A DNA stretch of 64,000 nt from Dickeya zeae NCPPB 2538 (GCF_000406165.1 NZ_CM001977.1:1844814-1908813), one strand, 5' to 3'. Positions 26,829 through 36,343 are shown, counted from the stretch's first letter. Numbers and translations are program-made. The notes: a model not told the origin generated them from the sequence alone.

Positions 26829-26857
26829 AAACGGTTCCTGCGATAACCACAGGAACC
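26829..26857 (-). terminator. Hairpin after the DUF481 gene
   Basis: GGTTCCTG and CAGGAACC form an 8-bp stem with a 9-base loop. On the minus strand it is followed by GTTTACC. It lies 14 bases after the stop of the outer-membrane protein gene. The T tract is weak. Confidence 0.5.
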
Positions 26858-26870
26858 AGAACGCGATACA

Positions 26871-27926
26871 TTACCAGCCGACGCCCAGACCCAGTGAGTA
26901 CAGGGTATCGTTGATGTTACCCTGTACGCTTTCGGTACGGTTGCGGGAGACTTTCATACTGACGGATGACCAGTCGGTAACTTTGAAACGCAGACCTGCA
27001 CCGGCTTTGAAATAAAGCGGGGTGGTGCTGTCAAACGAACGGCCCACTTCGCCATCGCTGAACAGCTCGGTACGTTTGCTGAACAGGAAACGATCGTAGC
27101 TCCACTTCAGGCCACCGGAGTAGAAGTTGTCTTCGGTGTTGTTCTGATAAGTAAACGTCTGGGAGTTCACCAGCGTTGTAATCGAGAACGCACCCAGATC
27201 GTTATCCCAGAACTGGTAACCCGGACCGGTACCCACAGAGCGGTTAATCTTGATGTTTTCTATCCAGTCGCGTTTGTATTCATAGCGACCCTGCCAGAAC
27301 CAGTGCTCGTCGATGAATTTATCCAGCGCGTATTCACCGTCGGCGTTTTTGGTGCTTTCCACATTGTCTTCTTTGGTCATGTGGTAGCTGGCATCCAGGT
27401 TGTGACGCCATGTGCCGTGGCGCAGGCGCGTGCTCAGCGTTGCATCACGGTTGTCGGTTTCAGTGGAGCTTTTCTTGTGGGCCAGGCTGACATCGATATT
27501 GCCTTTCCAGGAGAAATCCTCCACCCAACGGTGTGGAACGACCATTGAGTTGATATCGGACAACGGTAGCGTTTCCTGCCCGGCGCTGACTTGTTGTCCG
27601 TCTACGCTGGCGGGTTGCGCCACGATAGCACGTGAACTGTCAGAGGCTTTGATAGACGGGTAAAGCACGCCTTTTTCGTAACGCTGCCCTTGAATCACCA
27701 TGCCGTGGTCGGTCTGGAAGGTTTTAACTTTGTCCCAGGTCACCGACAGGGTGTCGGCATAATCGGTTTTGATGAATAACTTGCCGCTATCCAGCAGCGT
27801 AATCTGGCCGCTGATCTTGTCACCGTTGGTTAGCCAGACGGTGTCCGCATGGCTGGTGGAAATGCCCGCAGCGCTGAGCGCAATGAACAGCCCCAGCGGC
27901 GAAAGTGCATGTTTGGAATATGTCAT
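26871..27926 (-). CDS. DUF481 outer-membrane protein (YdiY-like)
   Basis: A 351-residue exported protein. The signal peptide ends near SAAGISTSHA. The mature part starts TVWLTNGDKISGQITLLDSG, a small beta domain, followed by a DUF481 barrel with alternating aromatic strands, ending YSLGLGVGW with a terminal aromatic as in outer-membrane proteins. E. coli YdiY is shorter and salt-inducible; the extra N-terminal domain here is common in gammaproteobacterial DUF481 proteins. Function unknown. It is monocistronic. Confidence 0.8.
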   Translation of the reverse strand: MTYSKHALSPLGLFIALSAAGISTSHADTVWLTNGDKISGQITLLDSGKLFIKTDYADTLSVTWDKVKTFQTDHGMVIQGQRYEKGVLYPSIKASDSSRAIVAQPASVDGQQVSAGQETLPLSDINSMVVPHRWVEDFSWKGNIDVSLAHKKSSTETDNRDATLSTRLRHGTWRHNLDASYHMTKEDNVESTKNADGEYALDKFIDEHWFWQGRYEYKRDWIENIKINRSVGTGPGYQFWDNDLGAFSITTLVNSQTFTYQNNTEDNFYSGGLKWSYDRFLFSKRTELFSDGEVGRSFDSTTPLYFKAGAGLRFKVTDWSSVSMKVSRNRTESVQGNINDTLYSLGLGVGW

Positions 27927-28108
27927 GATGTCAGATAAAACAGTGAATGACTAAAAGTGAAAGACGCCGTTCGAACGGCTTGCCGATGTATCGATATACC
28001 GGTTACTTCCCGGCGAGGCAACATTAACAGGAATCGTGCCGCGCCTCTAGGTATAAGTGACCCATAATTAGAATGGAAATTGTTATAAACCGTGTGATTA
28101 ATGATTTA

Positions 28109-28149
28109 CGGCTATAACGGTGATGGCGATCACATCACCGTTATAGCCG
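28109..28149. repeat. 16-bp perfect inverted repeat
   Basis: CGGCTATAACGGTGAT and ATCACCGTTATAGCCG flank 9 bases, seven bases downstream of the acyltransferase stop. No T run follows on either strand. It probably folds as a 3'-end hairpin of the acyltransferase mRNA. Confidence 0.6.
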
Positions 28150-28155
28150 CTGTCA

Positions 28156-29436
28156 TCAGGCCGCGCTGCGGGAAGGTTGGAAGCGGCGGGTGAGGAAGCG
28201 TTCGGTCAGCGACTGTTTCATGCGGGTCACGACCTGTTCCTGGAATATCACGCACAAGGTAACGGTTGTGAGCAGGAATACGCCGTAGCCAGTCATGGAA
28301 ACGTCCACACGTCCTGCTGCATCAATGCACGCCTGCCAGTCGGTGAAACATTGTAACGGGTTGCCGCGTAATAACTGTTCTAAGGTACGGAACAGATTAA
28401 ACAGCGGGACGTGTAGGGCGAAAATCGACAGTGATGCGCCCCCCAGGCGGGTTGCCCAGGTTTTCAGCGTCTCGCTGCCTGGTTCGCGAGCGTGAGCACA
28501 CAAACAAACCAGTGCAACTTGTGCCGGTAACAGCAGGCCGTTGTGCAGCAGGAAATACCAGTAGTGTTCACCGTGCGTAAATAACCAGGTCGCGATAATG
28601 AAACTCAGACCGATAAACACGCCCAGTGCTTTACGTTGGGTCGAACTTTGCATCCATGTCAACGCCGGTATCTTACCGTCCCGATATTGTCGGGAAATGG
28701 CATAACCCACTATCCCAGCTAAAAATTCCGGCAGCCGAAGTAGCGGATTACGTTGCAGCAAACCGGTATAGGGCACGCCATATAATTGATGCCAGATAAC
28801 CCATACCGGCGGCAGCAGATATAACAGGAACAGAGCCACCAGCCACAGACGCGGGTAGCGGCTACCCAACAGACGTGGAGCCAGCAATGGGAACAGTAAA
28901 TAGAAAAAGAACAGTGTCGAGACCGACCACAACGGCGCGTTGAAGGTCAAAAAGTAGGGGTTCCACGCTTGTAACATCAGCAGTTGCAGCAGTCCATTCA
29001 CAGCCAATTGCACGTTATCCATGTAGTGGCGCAAGGTTTCCGGGGCTACACCAGGGTCGTTACTGTCGTAAATGACGAAACGGGCGCTGGCGACTTGTCC
29101 CTCGGGGGGGATGGCCAGCCAGTGCATCAGGCTGACCACCACAATGGAGGACACCAGACCGATAATATGGATTGGGTAGAGGTTAAACAGCCGCTTAGCC
29201 AGAAAATGCCGGGCGGGTTCGCGTAACTGTCCGTCACGCAGATAAACGTGCGTCAGCAGAAAGCCAGACAACACAAAGAAGGTGCTGGTGGCGAAGAATC
29301 CCATACTGGTCAGTTCGTTGAGAAAGGGGATCTTGTCACGCTGCGGATAGATATGTACGGTGTGGTAAACCATCACATAGCATCCAAGCAAAAATCGGAG
29401 CCATTCAAGTCCAATAAATCGTTCTCTGACTTTCAT
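28156..29436 (-). CDS. Acyltransferase 3 family membrane protein
   Basis: A 426-residue multi-spanning protein of the OafA/NodX acyltransferase family, which moves acyl groups across the inner membrane onto surface sugars. The N-terminal signature GLEWLRFLLGCYVMVYHTVH holds the conserved arginine and the catalytic histidine of the R/H pair. FFVLSGFLLTHVYL follows, and then about ten membrane helices. No SGNH domain is attached. The acceptor is unknown and no glycan genes are adjacent. The 270-base gap to narL contains nothing recognisable. Confidence 0.85.
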   Translation of the reverse strand: MKVRERFIGLEWLRFLLGCYVMVYHTVHIYPQRDKIPFLNELTSMGFFATSTFFVLSGFLLTHVYLRDGQLREPARHFLAKRLFNLYPIHIIGLVSSIVVVSLMHWLAIPPEGQVASARFVIYDSNDPGVAPETLRHYMDNVQLAVNGLLQLLMLQAWNPYFLTFNAPLWSVSTLFFFYLLFPLLAPRLLGSRYPRLWLVALFLLYLLPPVWVIWHQLYGVPYTGLLQRNPLLRLPEFLAGIVGYAISRQYRDGKIPALTWMQSSTQRKALGVFIGLSFIIATWLFTHGEHYWYFLLHNGLLLPAQVALVCLCAHAREPGSETLKTWATRLGGASLSIFALHVPLFNLFRTLEQLLRGNPLQCFTDWQACIDAAGRVDVSMTGYGVFLLTTVTLCVIFQEQVVTRMKQSLTERFLTRRFQPSRSAA

Positions 29437-29709
29437 TCTCTTTTTCCTCCGGTTAAGCCTGGCTAAAGCGCAATGAAACGCCGAACGAGGTGAGTCTAGG
29501 AAATGAATATGGGGAAATATCTAGGAAAATGGCGATAAAGTACTAAAAATTATGAACGGCCGTTACTCTATCAGCCGTATTGAAAACAAACGTATAGAAA
29601 TGTAGGTGGGCGTATTTTACTGTAATTTTTAACATCTAAACGTAAAACGCAACATCATCGAAGGATGGTAGAGGATAACAGAATGACTGGCGGCGCAAGC
29701 CGCCATTGG

Positions 29710-30357
29710 TTAGAAAATCTTCTCTTGTACTACCCAGACTGCCGCTTCTACGCGTGAACGCAGCTTCATTTTTTTCAACAGGTGTTTGACGTGTACTTTT
29801 ACCGTACTTTCGGTAATCGTCAACTTGCGGGCGATCACTTTGTTGGGTAACCCCTGGGCTATCAGCTTCAGAATATCTTTTTCCCGCGGGGTCAATTGCT
29901 GGATATCACGGGTATCCGTGCTGCGTGTTTCCCGCAGGCTGGCTGCCAGAACGGGCGTCAGGGTATCACTGAGCACCATTTTTCCTGCCGCCGCCTGGTG
30001 AAGCGCAACCAACAAGTCCTCCGGTTCCATGTCTTTTAGCAGGTAGCCATCGGCTCCGCTTTTAAAGGCGCTGATCACGTCTTCTTCATGGTTTGACACG
30101 GTAAATACCACGATGCGCCCGGATAACGAGGTTTCGCGCAGACGGGCCAGCGTTTCCAGTCCGTTCATGCCCGGCATATTCAAATCCAGCAAGATCAGGT
30201 CCGGGTCGAGCTGTTCTGCCAGCGTCACACCCTGTTCCCCCTCACTGGCCTCACCGACCACACACAGGTCTGGCGCCATACTGAGTAGCTGTTTGACGCC
30301 ATTGCGTAGCATCGGATGGTCATCAATAAGCAGTACGGTAGAGGCGTCATTAGTCAT
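29710..30357 (-). CDS. narL: Nitrate/nitrite response regulator NarL
   Basis: A 215-residue NarL/FixJ response regulator. The receiver domain has the phosphoacceptor aspartate in LILLDLNMPGMNGLE and the switch lysine in GYLLKDMEPEDL. The C-terminal LuxR-type HTH is LTPREKDILKLIAQGLPNKV. The start at 30357 is chosen from the family N-terminus and its 8-base overlap with narX. The frame extends upstream inside narX without meaning. It activates narK and narG and represses other anaerobic genes when nitrate is present. Confidence 0.96.
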   Translation of the reverse strand: MTNDASTVLLIDDHPMLRNGVKQLLSMAPDLCVVGEASEGEQGVTLAEQLDPDLILLDLNMPGMNGLETLARLRETSLSGRIVVFTVSNHEEDVISAFKSGADGYLLKDMEPEDLLVALHQAAAGKMVLSDTLTPVLAASLRETRSTDTRDIQQLTPREKDILKLIAQGLPNKVIARKLTITESTVKVHVKHLLKKMKLRSRVEAAVWVVQEKIF

Positions 30358-32158
30358 GGTTTTCTCCTGATAATACGGGGGGCTGGCGAGAGTCGGCCTG
30401 AAAACGGACATACACTTCCGTGCCGCCGGAAACAAGACGTTGAACAGTACAGTCGCCGTGGAGGCTTCGGGCGCGGTCGCGCATGATGATAAGACCATAG
30501 TGGTTGGTACGACGGTTGTCATCACTGATGCCGATGCCGTTATCACGCACACGCAGCTCGATATACCCTTGCTGTTGACTCAGGGTAATGCTGGTTGCCG
30601 TCGCCTGTGCATGTTTATAGGTGTTGCTCAGTGCTTCACGCACAATCTGCAACAGGTGGATCCCTTGATGGGCAGAGACGGCCTGCGGCGGGAGGTGGTA
30701 GTTCAGCACGATGTCATAGCCGAGCCGTTGATTGAACTCCTCCACGGTGGATCGTAACGCTGCCAGCAGGCCAGATTCTGACAGCTTCAAACGGAAAGTG
30801 GTCAGTAATTCACGCAACTGCCGGTAGGCGGTATTGATTTCATCGCGCATGGCGTCCAGTTGCTGTTGTATTTCCGGCGTCAACGCGGTGTGCTGCATTT
30901 GCAGGCAACTGACCTGAATCTTCAGACAAGAGAGCGACTGGGCAATCGAGTCGTGTAACTCCCGCGCAATGGTGGCGCGTTCTTCCATCAGCATCAGTTG
31001 TTGTTGATGGCTGGACTGCCGTTCCAGCGCCAGTGTGCTGGTTAGCTGCTCCAGTAACGTATTGAGCAACTGGTGTTGGTCGGGGGTCAGGTGTTGGTGA
31101 ACCGGCAGCCGTGCCAGCACCACACCGTAGTGACCGAGCTTGTCATGCAGATTCCAGCTCACGGGTTTGCCTTCATACGTCATCCGGGTTGAAAAGTGCG
31201 CACAACGCTGACAGGCGCTGTCCGGGCAGGTGTCAGGGTTGGGAATGACGGTCAGGCTGGAGGGGGTGACATGTGCCTGATGGTTATCTTCATATAGCTG
31301 TAATTGAATGCCGGTCAGCGGCATCAACGCGCTGAGCTCATCCAGTACCGGCAGCAAGCGGCTACACAGCGGCGCGTTGGTATGTAAGCGGCGACTGGAG
31401 CGATAAAGAAACGCCAGTGTGTCATTTTTTTGTTGTAAATCAGCGGTCTTTTCTACTACGCGCTGTTCCAGATCGCGGTACATCGCCGACAGTTCATCTG
31501 ACATGTTGTTCAGCGCCTGCGCCAGCGTGCTCATTTCATCCTGGCCGTGCGGGGTCACCCGCTGGTGAAATTCACCCTGACCGATGGCTTGAGCCATCGA
31601 CAGCAACTTACGCCAGGGAGTCAGCAGTCGGTGACGCAGATAGAAAAAGGTGAGCACCAGCAGCGACAGCATGATGACGATAAACATGCGCTGTACCAGC
31701 GTCACCAGCCGCAGGTGTGCTTCGGTCTTCTGGTCGATAGCCAGTACCAGCGCGTCCAGATGGTGGACAAAATCCGCGACGGCGTCGGCAGCATCTGCCG
31801 GATGTTTTGCCTGACGCAGACTCGGTTTCAATTGATCGACCCAGTAACGTTGCAGCGTGGTGAGTTGCTCGCTTAGTCCTTCGCGCATTACCGCCTGACG
31901 CAGATCGTTGTCGTTTTCATCACGCTCCAGCTCTTGCAGATAATGGTCGCTGCCTGCGGTAAGCGGCACCATCGACAATAACCGGTAACTTTGCATGCGC
32001 AGAGAACCGGCTTTATTGATGGCGTGTGCGTTGCCCTGAATGCTTTGTGACATCCAGCTTGATATCGCCATGCCAGCAATACCCAGCAGGCCAAGCAGCA
32101 GCATGGACAACGCCACCTGATTGACCAGTGAGAGTGGAAGCCGAAAGCGTCTTAACAT
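30350..32158 (-). CDS. narX: Nitrate sensor kinase NarX
   Basis: A 602-residue membrane sensor kinase. The start at 32158 (MLRRFRLPLSLVNQVALSML) is chosen from similarity to E. coli NarX (598 aa); neither candidate start has a good ribosome site. The periplasmic nitrate-binding P-box HAINKAGSLRMQSYRLL is intact. A HAMP domain and the central cysteine cluster (CPDSACQRC) follow. The HPK7 phosphorylation site is RATIARELHDSIAQSL, and the ATPase is at LRVRDNGIGISDDN. It forms an operon with narL. Confidence 0.96.
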   Translation of the reverse strand: MLRRFRLPLSLVNQVALSMLLLGLLGIAGMAISSWMSQSIQGNAHAINKAGSLRMQSYRLLSMVPLTAGSDHYLQELERDENDNDLRQAVMREGLSEQLTTLQRYWVDQLKPSLRQAKHPADAADAVADFVHHLDALVLAIDQKTEAHLRLVTLVQRMFIVIMLSLLVLTFFYLRHRLLTPWRKLLSMAQAIGQGEFHQRVTPHGQDEMSTLAQALNNMSDELSAMYRDLEQRVVEKTADLQQKNDTLAFLYRSSRRLHTNAPLCSRLLPVLDELSALMPLTGIQLQLYEDNHQAHVTPSSLTVIPNPDTCPDSACQRCAHFSTRMTYEGKPVSWNLHDKLGHYGVVLARLPVHQHLTPDQHQLLNTLLEQLTSTLALERQSSHQQQLMLMEERATIARELHDSIAQSLSCLKIQVSCLQMQHTALTPEIQQQLDAMRDEINTAYRQLRELLTTFRLKLSESGLLAALRSTVEEFNQRLGYDIVLNYHLPPQAVSAHQGIHLLQIVREALSNTYKHAQATATSITLSQQQGYIELRVRDNGIGISDDNRRTNHYGLIIMRDRARSLHGDCTVQRLVSGGTEVYVRFQADSRQPPVLSGENHD

Positions 32159-32515
32159 GAGGGAAACCGCCTGTGACGAAAGTGGAAACACATGTGTATG
32201 CTAAAGAATAGACTGCGGGTCAGACAGGTTACCTTGATTCCGATCGACAAGGCGAGTTATCGACCGACGCCGGTTAGCTATCGTGGATTCAGTGTAGAAA
32301 TCCATTCATGCAACACCATGGCATTTTTTCTTATTTCCAGAAGTAACCCCATACCCACAAAGGGTTACTCCACAATTTCCATTGGTGGGTAGTCGTGAGT
32401 ACCGTGACGGAGTTAATAGTCATAACATGATGAAACGACACTATTAACTTGTCATGGCGACTTACCTATTTGGGAGTGGGTGTTAAATCAGCGCATTTTT
32501 TTACCCAACAAGCTG
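32159..32515. other. narX-narK divergent regulatory region
   Basis: About 440 bases separate the two divergent genes, with no further gene. Several TACYYMT-like NarL heptamers can be picked out, for example TACCTAT at 32464-32470, along with other partial matches around 32350-32395. The FNR site of narK closes the region on the right. Confidence 0.45.
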
Positions 32516-32529
32516 TTGATGTATATCAA
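32516..32529 (+). promoter_or_regulatory. FNR site upstream of narK
   Basis: TTGATGTATATCAA is a perfect FNR consensus (TTGAT-N4-ATCAA). Placed at -41.5, it predicts a transcription start near 32564, 34 bases before the narK ATG, so narK should be switched on in anoxia. Confidence 0.9.
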
Positions 32530-32597
32530 GTTTGCTTCGGTCATACCCTCTAATGTGACGCGTAGTGATAGGGGTATTTTTCTGACCGAGGCTTGTT

Positions 32598-33989
32598 ATG
32601 ACGCAGTCAACCATTACGCCAGGTGCTTCACGGCAGACTGTTATCCGGGAATGGCGCCCGGAGGATGTACAGTTCTGGCAAAAACAGGGGCGTGGTATCG
32701 CGCAACGTAACCTGTGGATTTCCATTCCTTGTCTGTTGTTGGCTTTCTGTGTCTGGATGTTGTTCAGCACAGTGGCCGTCAATTTAAACAAAGTCGGTTT
32801 CCATTTCACCACCGATGAACTGTTTATGCTGACGGCATTGCCATCGGTATCCGGGGCGTTATTGCGGGTACCGTATTCATTTATTATCCCGCTGGCAGGC
32901 GGACGCCGCTGGACCACCTTCAGTACGTTGATTCTGGTGATTCCGTGTGTGTGGCTTGGGTTTGCCGTGCAGGATCCACAGACATCGTACAACGTGTTTA
33001 TCATTATCTCGCTGCTGTGTGGATTTGCCGGTGCTAACTTTGCTTCCAGCATGGCGAATATCAGCTTCTTTTTCCCGAAAGCACAGCAGGGTGGTGCGCT
33101 AGGGTTAAATGGCGGATTTGGGAACCTGGGTGTCAGCGTGATGCAATTACTGGTACCAGTGGTGATCTTTCTGCCAGTACTGAGTTTCACGGGTAAAGGT
33201 ATCGTTCAGCCGGATGGCAGCCAGGTCTGGTTGCAGAATGCGCCCTGGGTATGGGTGCCGTTGTTGCTTATCGCTTCGGCGGCGGCCTGGTTCGGTATGA
33301 ATGACCTCTCCACCGCCAGAGCGTCACTGCGCCAGCAGTTGCCGGTACTGAAACGGGCGCATCTGTGGATCTTAAGCGTACTGTATCTGTCAGCGTTCGG
33401 CTCGTTTATCGGCTTTTCTGCCGGTTTCGCTATGCTGTCGAAAACCCAGTTCCCGGATGTGGTCATCCTGCATTACGCCTTTTTCGGCCCGTTGCTCGGC
33501 GCGCTGGCGCGTCCAGTGGGTGGCATGTTATCGGACCGCTTCGGTGGTGTACGGGTGACGCTGATTAATTTTGTGTTGATGGCTATCCTGTCACTGCTGC
33601 TGTTCACCGCACTGCCGGGCCAGAATCAGCCGGGTTCCTTCCTGATGTTCTTCGGCATTTTCATGCTGCTGTTTTTAACGGCCGGGCTGGGAAGCGGTTC
33701 CACCTTCCAGATGATTGCGGTTATCTTCCGTGGTATGACGATGGAAAGGGTAACGGCCGCAGGTGGTGGTACTGAGGAAGCGCAGCGTAGTGCTGTGACC
33801 GATACTGCTGCGGCGTTAGGGTTTATCTCCGCTATCGGCGCTATCGGCGGCTTTTTCATTCCGAAAGCGTTTGGAACATCGCTGGCGCTGACCGGTTCAC
33901 CTGCCGGTGCCATGAAGGTGTTTGTGGTGTTCTATGTTGCCTGTGTATTGATTACCTGGTTGTGTTACGGACGTAAAGCCCGCGCGTAG
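32598..33989 (+). CDS. narK: Nitrate/nitrite antiporter NarK
   Basis: This major facilitator has 463 residues, identical in length to E. coli NarK. It has twelve membrane helices and both nitrate signature motifs: GFAGANFASSMANISFFFP in helix 5 and GLGSGSTFQMIAVIF in helix 8 to 10. The substrate-contacting arginine is in ALLRVPYSF. It exchanges cytoplasmic nitrite for external nitrate for the NarGHI enzyme. A perfect FNR site stands at the promoter. Confidence 0.97.
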   Translation: MTQSTITPGASRQTVIREWRPEDVQFWQKQGRGIAQRNLWISIPCLLLAFCVWMLFSTVAVNLNKVGFHFTTDELFMLTALPSVSGALLRVPYSFIIPLAGGRRWTTFSTLILVIPCVWLGFAVQDPQTSYNVFIIISLLCGFAGANFASSMANISFFFPKAQQGGALGLNGGFGNLGVSVMQLLVPVVIFLPVLSFTGKGIVQPDGSQVWLQNAPWVWVPLLLIASAAAWFGMNDLSTARASLRQQLPVLKRAHLWILSVLYLSAFGSFIGFSAGFAMLSKTQFPDVVILHYAFFGPLLGALARPVGGMLSDRFGGVRVTLINFVLMAILSLLLFTALPGQNQPGSFLMFFGIFMLLFLTAGLGSGSTFQMIAVIFRGMTMERVTAAGGGTEEAQRSAVTDTAAALGFISAIGAIGGFFIPKAFGTSLALTGSPAGAMKVFVVFYVACVLITWLCYGRKARA

Positions 33990-34004
33990 TCCAGCGGGTG
34001 ATGA

Positions 34005-34035
34005 TACCGAGCCGGTGAGATGTCCCGGCTCGGTG
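34005..34035 (+). terminator. Hairpin after narK
   Basis: TACCGAGCCGG and CCGGCTCGG form a 9-bp GC-rich stem with a 9-base loop, followed by TGTATTTC. It lies 16 bases after the narK stop. Confidence 0.6.
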
Positions 34036-34098
34036 TATTTCAATATGTCGTCTTCCCGCTTTTCTGTCTGGCCGCTATCGGGCATACGCCTGTTCGGT

Positions 34099-35118
34099 TT
34101 ACTGCTTGTTTCCTTGCTCTTTTTTCTGCTCGTTCGCCAGTCGCTGTTCCGCTTCCAGATAGGCGCTGTCCATTTGTTTAATCAACGCCGCCTGATTCAC
34201 CAACGGGTGAGGGTCGCCTGGCTTGCGTGTTTTCAGGCGCTCTTTAGCTTCCGTTAACCCGGTATTGAACGGGTGAGCAGTGAGGTGGACCATGATCGGA
34301 TGCTGCGGGTCGGTAATCAGGCGTTTTATCCGCTCAATACTGGCGAGGTAGGCTTCGACCTGCCGGGCGTTTTCTATCGCATTCAGCCCCATTCCCCCGA
34401 TGGTGATGGCCCGATAGGTCTTGTCGCCATCTTTGACGTCAAAGGCGTAAGAGGTCGTCCCCCAGGTATGACCGGGGGTGGCATAAGCGTAAAACGTCGT
34501 ATCACCCACCGTGAAGGCTTGCCCGTCGTGCGCCACGATATCCGCGTGGTCAAGCATTTTCCAGGGATGGGGGGTGTGTTGCGATTGTTTGGCACCGTTT
34601 ATTGCTTCGTCCCAGCCCGGCTGTGTCATAACAAATCGAGCCTGACTGAGGGCTTTGATCTTATAGGCTCCACCGACATGGTCGAAATGTCCGTGCGTCA
34701 TCAACACCAATTTGATATCCGCTGGATCAACGCCAACCTGACGGATGTTAGCCAGTAATTGATCGACATAGGGTTCATGCAGGGTATCGATCAATACCGG
34801 GCCTGCACTGGTTTTGACCAACCAGGCGGATACCCAGCAAACACCAACGAAATAGACATTATCGAACGCTTTATACGGTGTAATCGCCTGAGCTTGTGGA
34901 TCGTTTAACCAACGGTTTAGGTCTGGTGGCATACGCCCGGTGCGGCCGAACTCGGCAAAGCGCGCGTTAATGGCGTCGGATGGGCAACCTGCCAGTGATG
35001 ATGCGGCGGTGGTGCTGGAAGAAGGCGACGTTTGTGCCAGCGTGGCGGTGACCGGTGTGGTCAGCAACCCGAAGGTAAAATACAACGCAAGGTATTTCTT
35101 AAGCATAATCAGTCTCAT
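34099..35118 (-). CDS. Subclass B3 metallo-beta-lactamase
   Basis: A 339-residue exported hydrolase (signal peptide to about VTATLAQ; a second start at 35106 is possible). The zinc ligands fit subclass B3: THGHFDHVGG (H-x-H-x-D-H), the second histidine in YATPGHTWGTTSY, and the last in HLTAHPFN. The AWLVKTSAGPVLIDT strand is also typical. B3 enzymes of this size are known from related environmental bacteria, for example CAR-1 of Pectobacterium. The C-terminal 50 residues are longer and more charged than usual. It lies between narK and narG, divergent from a LysR gene. Beta-lactam hydrolysis is likely from the family but not certain. Confidence 0.85.
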   Translation of the reverse strand: MRLIMLKKYLALYFTFGLLTTPVTATLAQTSPSSSTTAASSLAGCPSDAINARFAEFGRTGRMPPDLNRWLNDPQAQAITPYKAFDNVYFVGVCWVSAWLVKTSAGPVLIDTLHEPYVDQLLANIRQVGVDPADIKLVLMTHGHFDHVGGAYKIKALSQARFVMTQPGWDEAINGAKQSQHTPHPWKMLDHADIVAHDGQAFTVGDTTFYAYATPGHTWGTTSYAFDVKDGDKTYRAITIGGMGLNAIENARQVEAYLASIERIKRLITDPQHPIMVHLTAHPFNTGLTEAKERLKTRKPGDPHPLVNQAALIKQMDSAYLEAEQRLANEQKKEQGNKQ

Positions 35119-35222
35119 AGGGTTATTTTGGATTATTGATGATCATTATTGCTTCCTGAAGTGAACGAATAAACCCTAGAATCAGCCATAGTTTGTTGCA
35201 TATATCGCTCAATAGAGGCGCT

Positions 35223-36113
35223 ATGGATCGTCTTATTGCGATGCAGGTATTTGTGGCGGTGGCAGACTTGGGGAGTCTGACCGCAGCGGCGAATAAACTG
35301 GATATATCGCGTTCAATGGCCACACGTTACATTGCCGCACTGGAACACTGGTTAGGGGTGCGGTTGCTGCATCGCTCAACCCGCAGTCTGGGATTGACCA
35401 GCGTCGGCAACGACATGCTGGTGCGCTGCCGTCAGATTTTAGCGTTATCTGAGGACATGGCGGCACTTTCCAGCAGTGGTAATACGGAACCGCACGGCGT
35501 GATCCGGGTCGCCAGCAGTGTGTCGTTCGGGCAGTCTTATCTGGCGCACGCGCTGGGACGCTATCGCGCTCGTTATCCTCGTACCACAACCGAGCTGATA
35601 CTGACAGATCGCGCCATCAAGCTGGCGGAAGAGCGTATCGATCTGGCGGTAGACGTGACGAACTCACCGGATCCTAACCTGATCGCCAAACCGCTGGGGC
35701 GCTGTGCATCGGTGGTCTGCGCATCACCGGACTATCTGGCGCATCATGTTCCACCGACCACGCCGAACGATCTGGTGCGGCATAATTGCCTTAACCATAT
35801 CCGCCTTGGGCGGGAGTGGCGTTTTACACACCGGGAGAGCGGGGCGCAGCATCGTGTCATGGTGTCAGGACGCGTGGTGGCCAATGACACGCTGGTGCTG
35901 CTGACGGCAGCTCGGGCGGGCGAGGGTATCGCCTGTTTGCCGGAGTTTGTCGTGCGTGGCGGGCTGGATGTCGGAGAGCTGGTGCCGTTGCTGGCGGATT
36001 ACCAGACACAGGCGCTGGGTATTTACGCGTGTTACATGTCGCGGCGTCATATGCCTGCTACGCTGCGCACACTATTGGATTTTCTGGTGCAGGATTTATC
36101 AGCATCAGGCTGA
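35223..36113 (+). CDS. LysR-family regulator next to the metallo-beta-lactamase
   Basis: A 296-residue LysR regulator. The start at 35223 (MDRLIAMQVFVAVADLGS) has AGAGGCG upstream. The HTH is SLTAAANKLDISRSMATRYI, followed by LLHRSTRSLGLTSVG. This is the subgroup with a DRxxAMxxF N-terminus, often divergent from a single target gene. It is divergent from the B3 metallo-beta-lactamase across about 100 bases, which is the obvious target. Nothing connects it to nitrate metabolism. Confidence 0.88.
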   Translation: MDRLIAMQVFVAVADLGSLTAAANKLDISRSMATRYIAALEHWLGVRLLHRSTRSLGLTSVGNDMLVRCRQILALSEDMAALSSSGNTEPHGVIRVASSVSFGQSYLAHALGRYRARYPRTTTELILTDRAIKLAEERIDLAVDVTNSPDPNLIAKPLGRCASVVCASPDYLAHHVPPTTPNDLVRHNCLNHIRLGREWRFTHRESGAQHRVMVSGRVVANDTLVLLTAARAGEGIACLPEFVVRGGLDVGELVPLLADYQTQALGIYACYMSRRHMPATLRTLLDFLVQDLSASG

Positions 36114-36276
36114 TGCTGGACGAATCAGAGGCAAACTGGAGGTAAAACGCCCGGCTACGTGGCCGATGGCATTCTACTACCTCCAAAGAGTCTTCATCAG
36201 TAAATGTCACCTGACCTTATCATTTCAACCCTCAATATTTCCTTTTTTATCAGTTAATTAACTGACTTTTTTCTGA
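36114..36276. other. Upstream part of the narG promoter region
   Basis: The 333-base gap between the LysR gene and narG has no gene. Its left half is AT-rich and its right half carries the NarL and FNR sites listed separately. In E. coli an IHF site lies between the NarL site and more distal sites. I could not assign one here with confidence. Confidence 0.4.
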
Positions 36277-36292
36277 TACCACCAAGGTGGTA
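36277..36292 (+). promoter_or_regulatory. NarL 7-2-7 site upstream of narG
   Basis: TACCACC-AA-GGTGGTA is a perfect inverted repeat in the 7-2-7 arrangement bound by NarL/NarP. Its centre is about 94 bases before the start predicted from the FNR site, near the -89 NarL site of E. coli narG. Confidence 0.75.
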
Positions 36293-36329
36293 TTTTCCCA
36301 AATCCCACCACAAACCGGCTCCTAACGGC

Positions 36330-36343
36330 TTGATCGCTGTCAA
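36330..36343 (+). promoter_or_regulatory. FNR site of narG
   Basis: TTGATCGCTGTCAA matches the FNR consensus in 9 of 10 specific positions. At -41.5 it predicts a transcription start near 36378 and a leader of about 70 bases. Confidence 0.8.
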
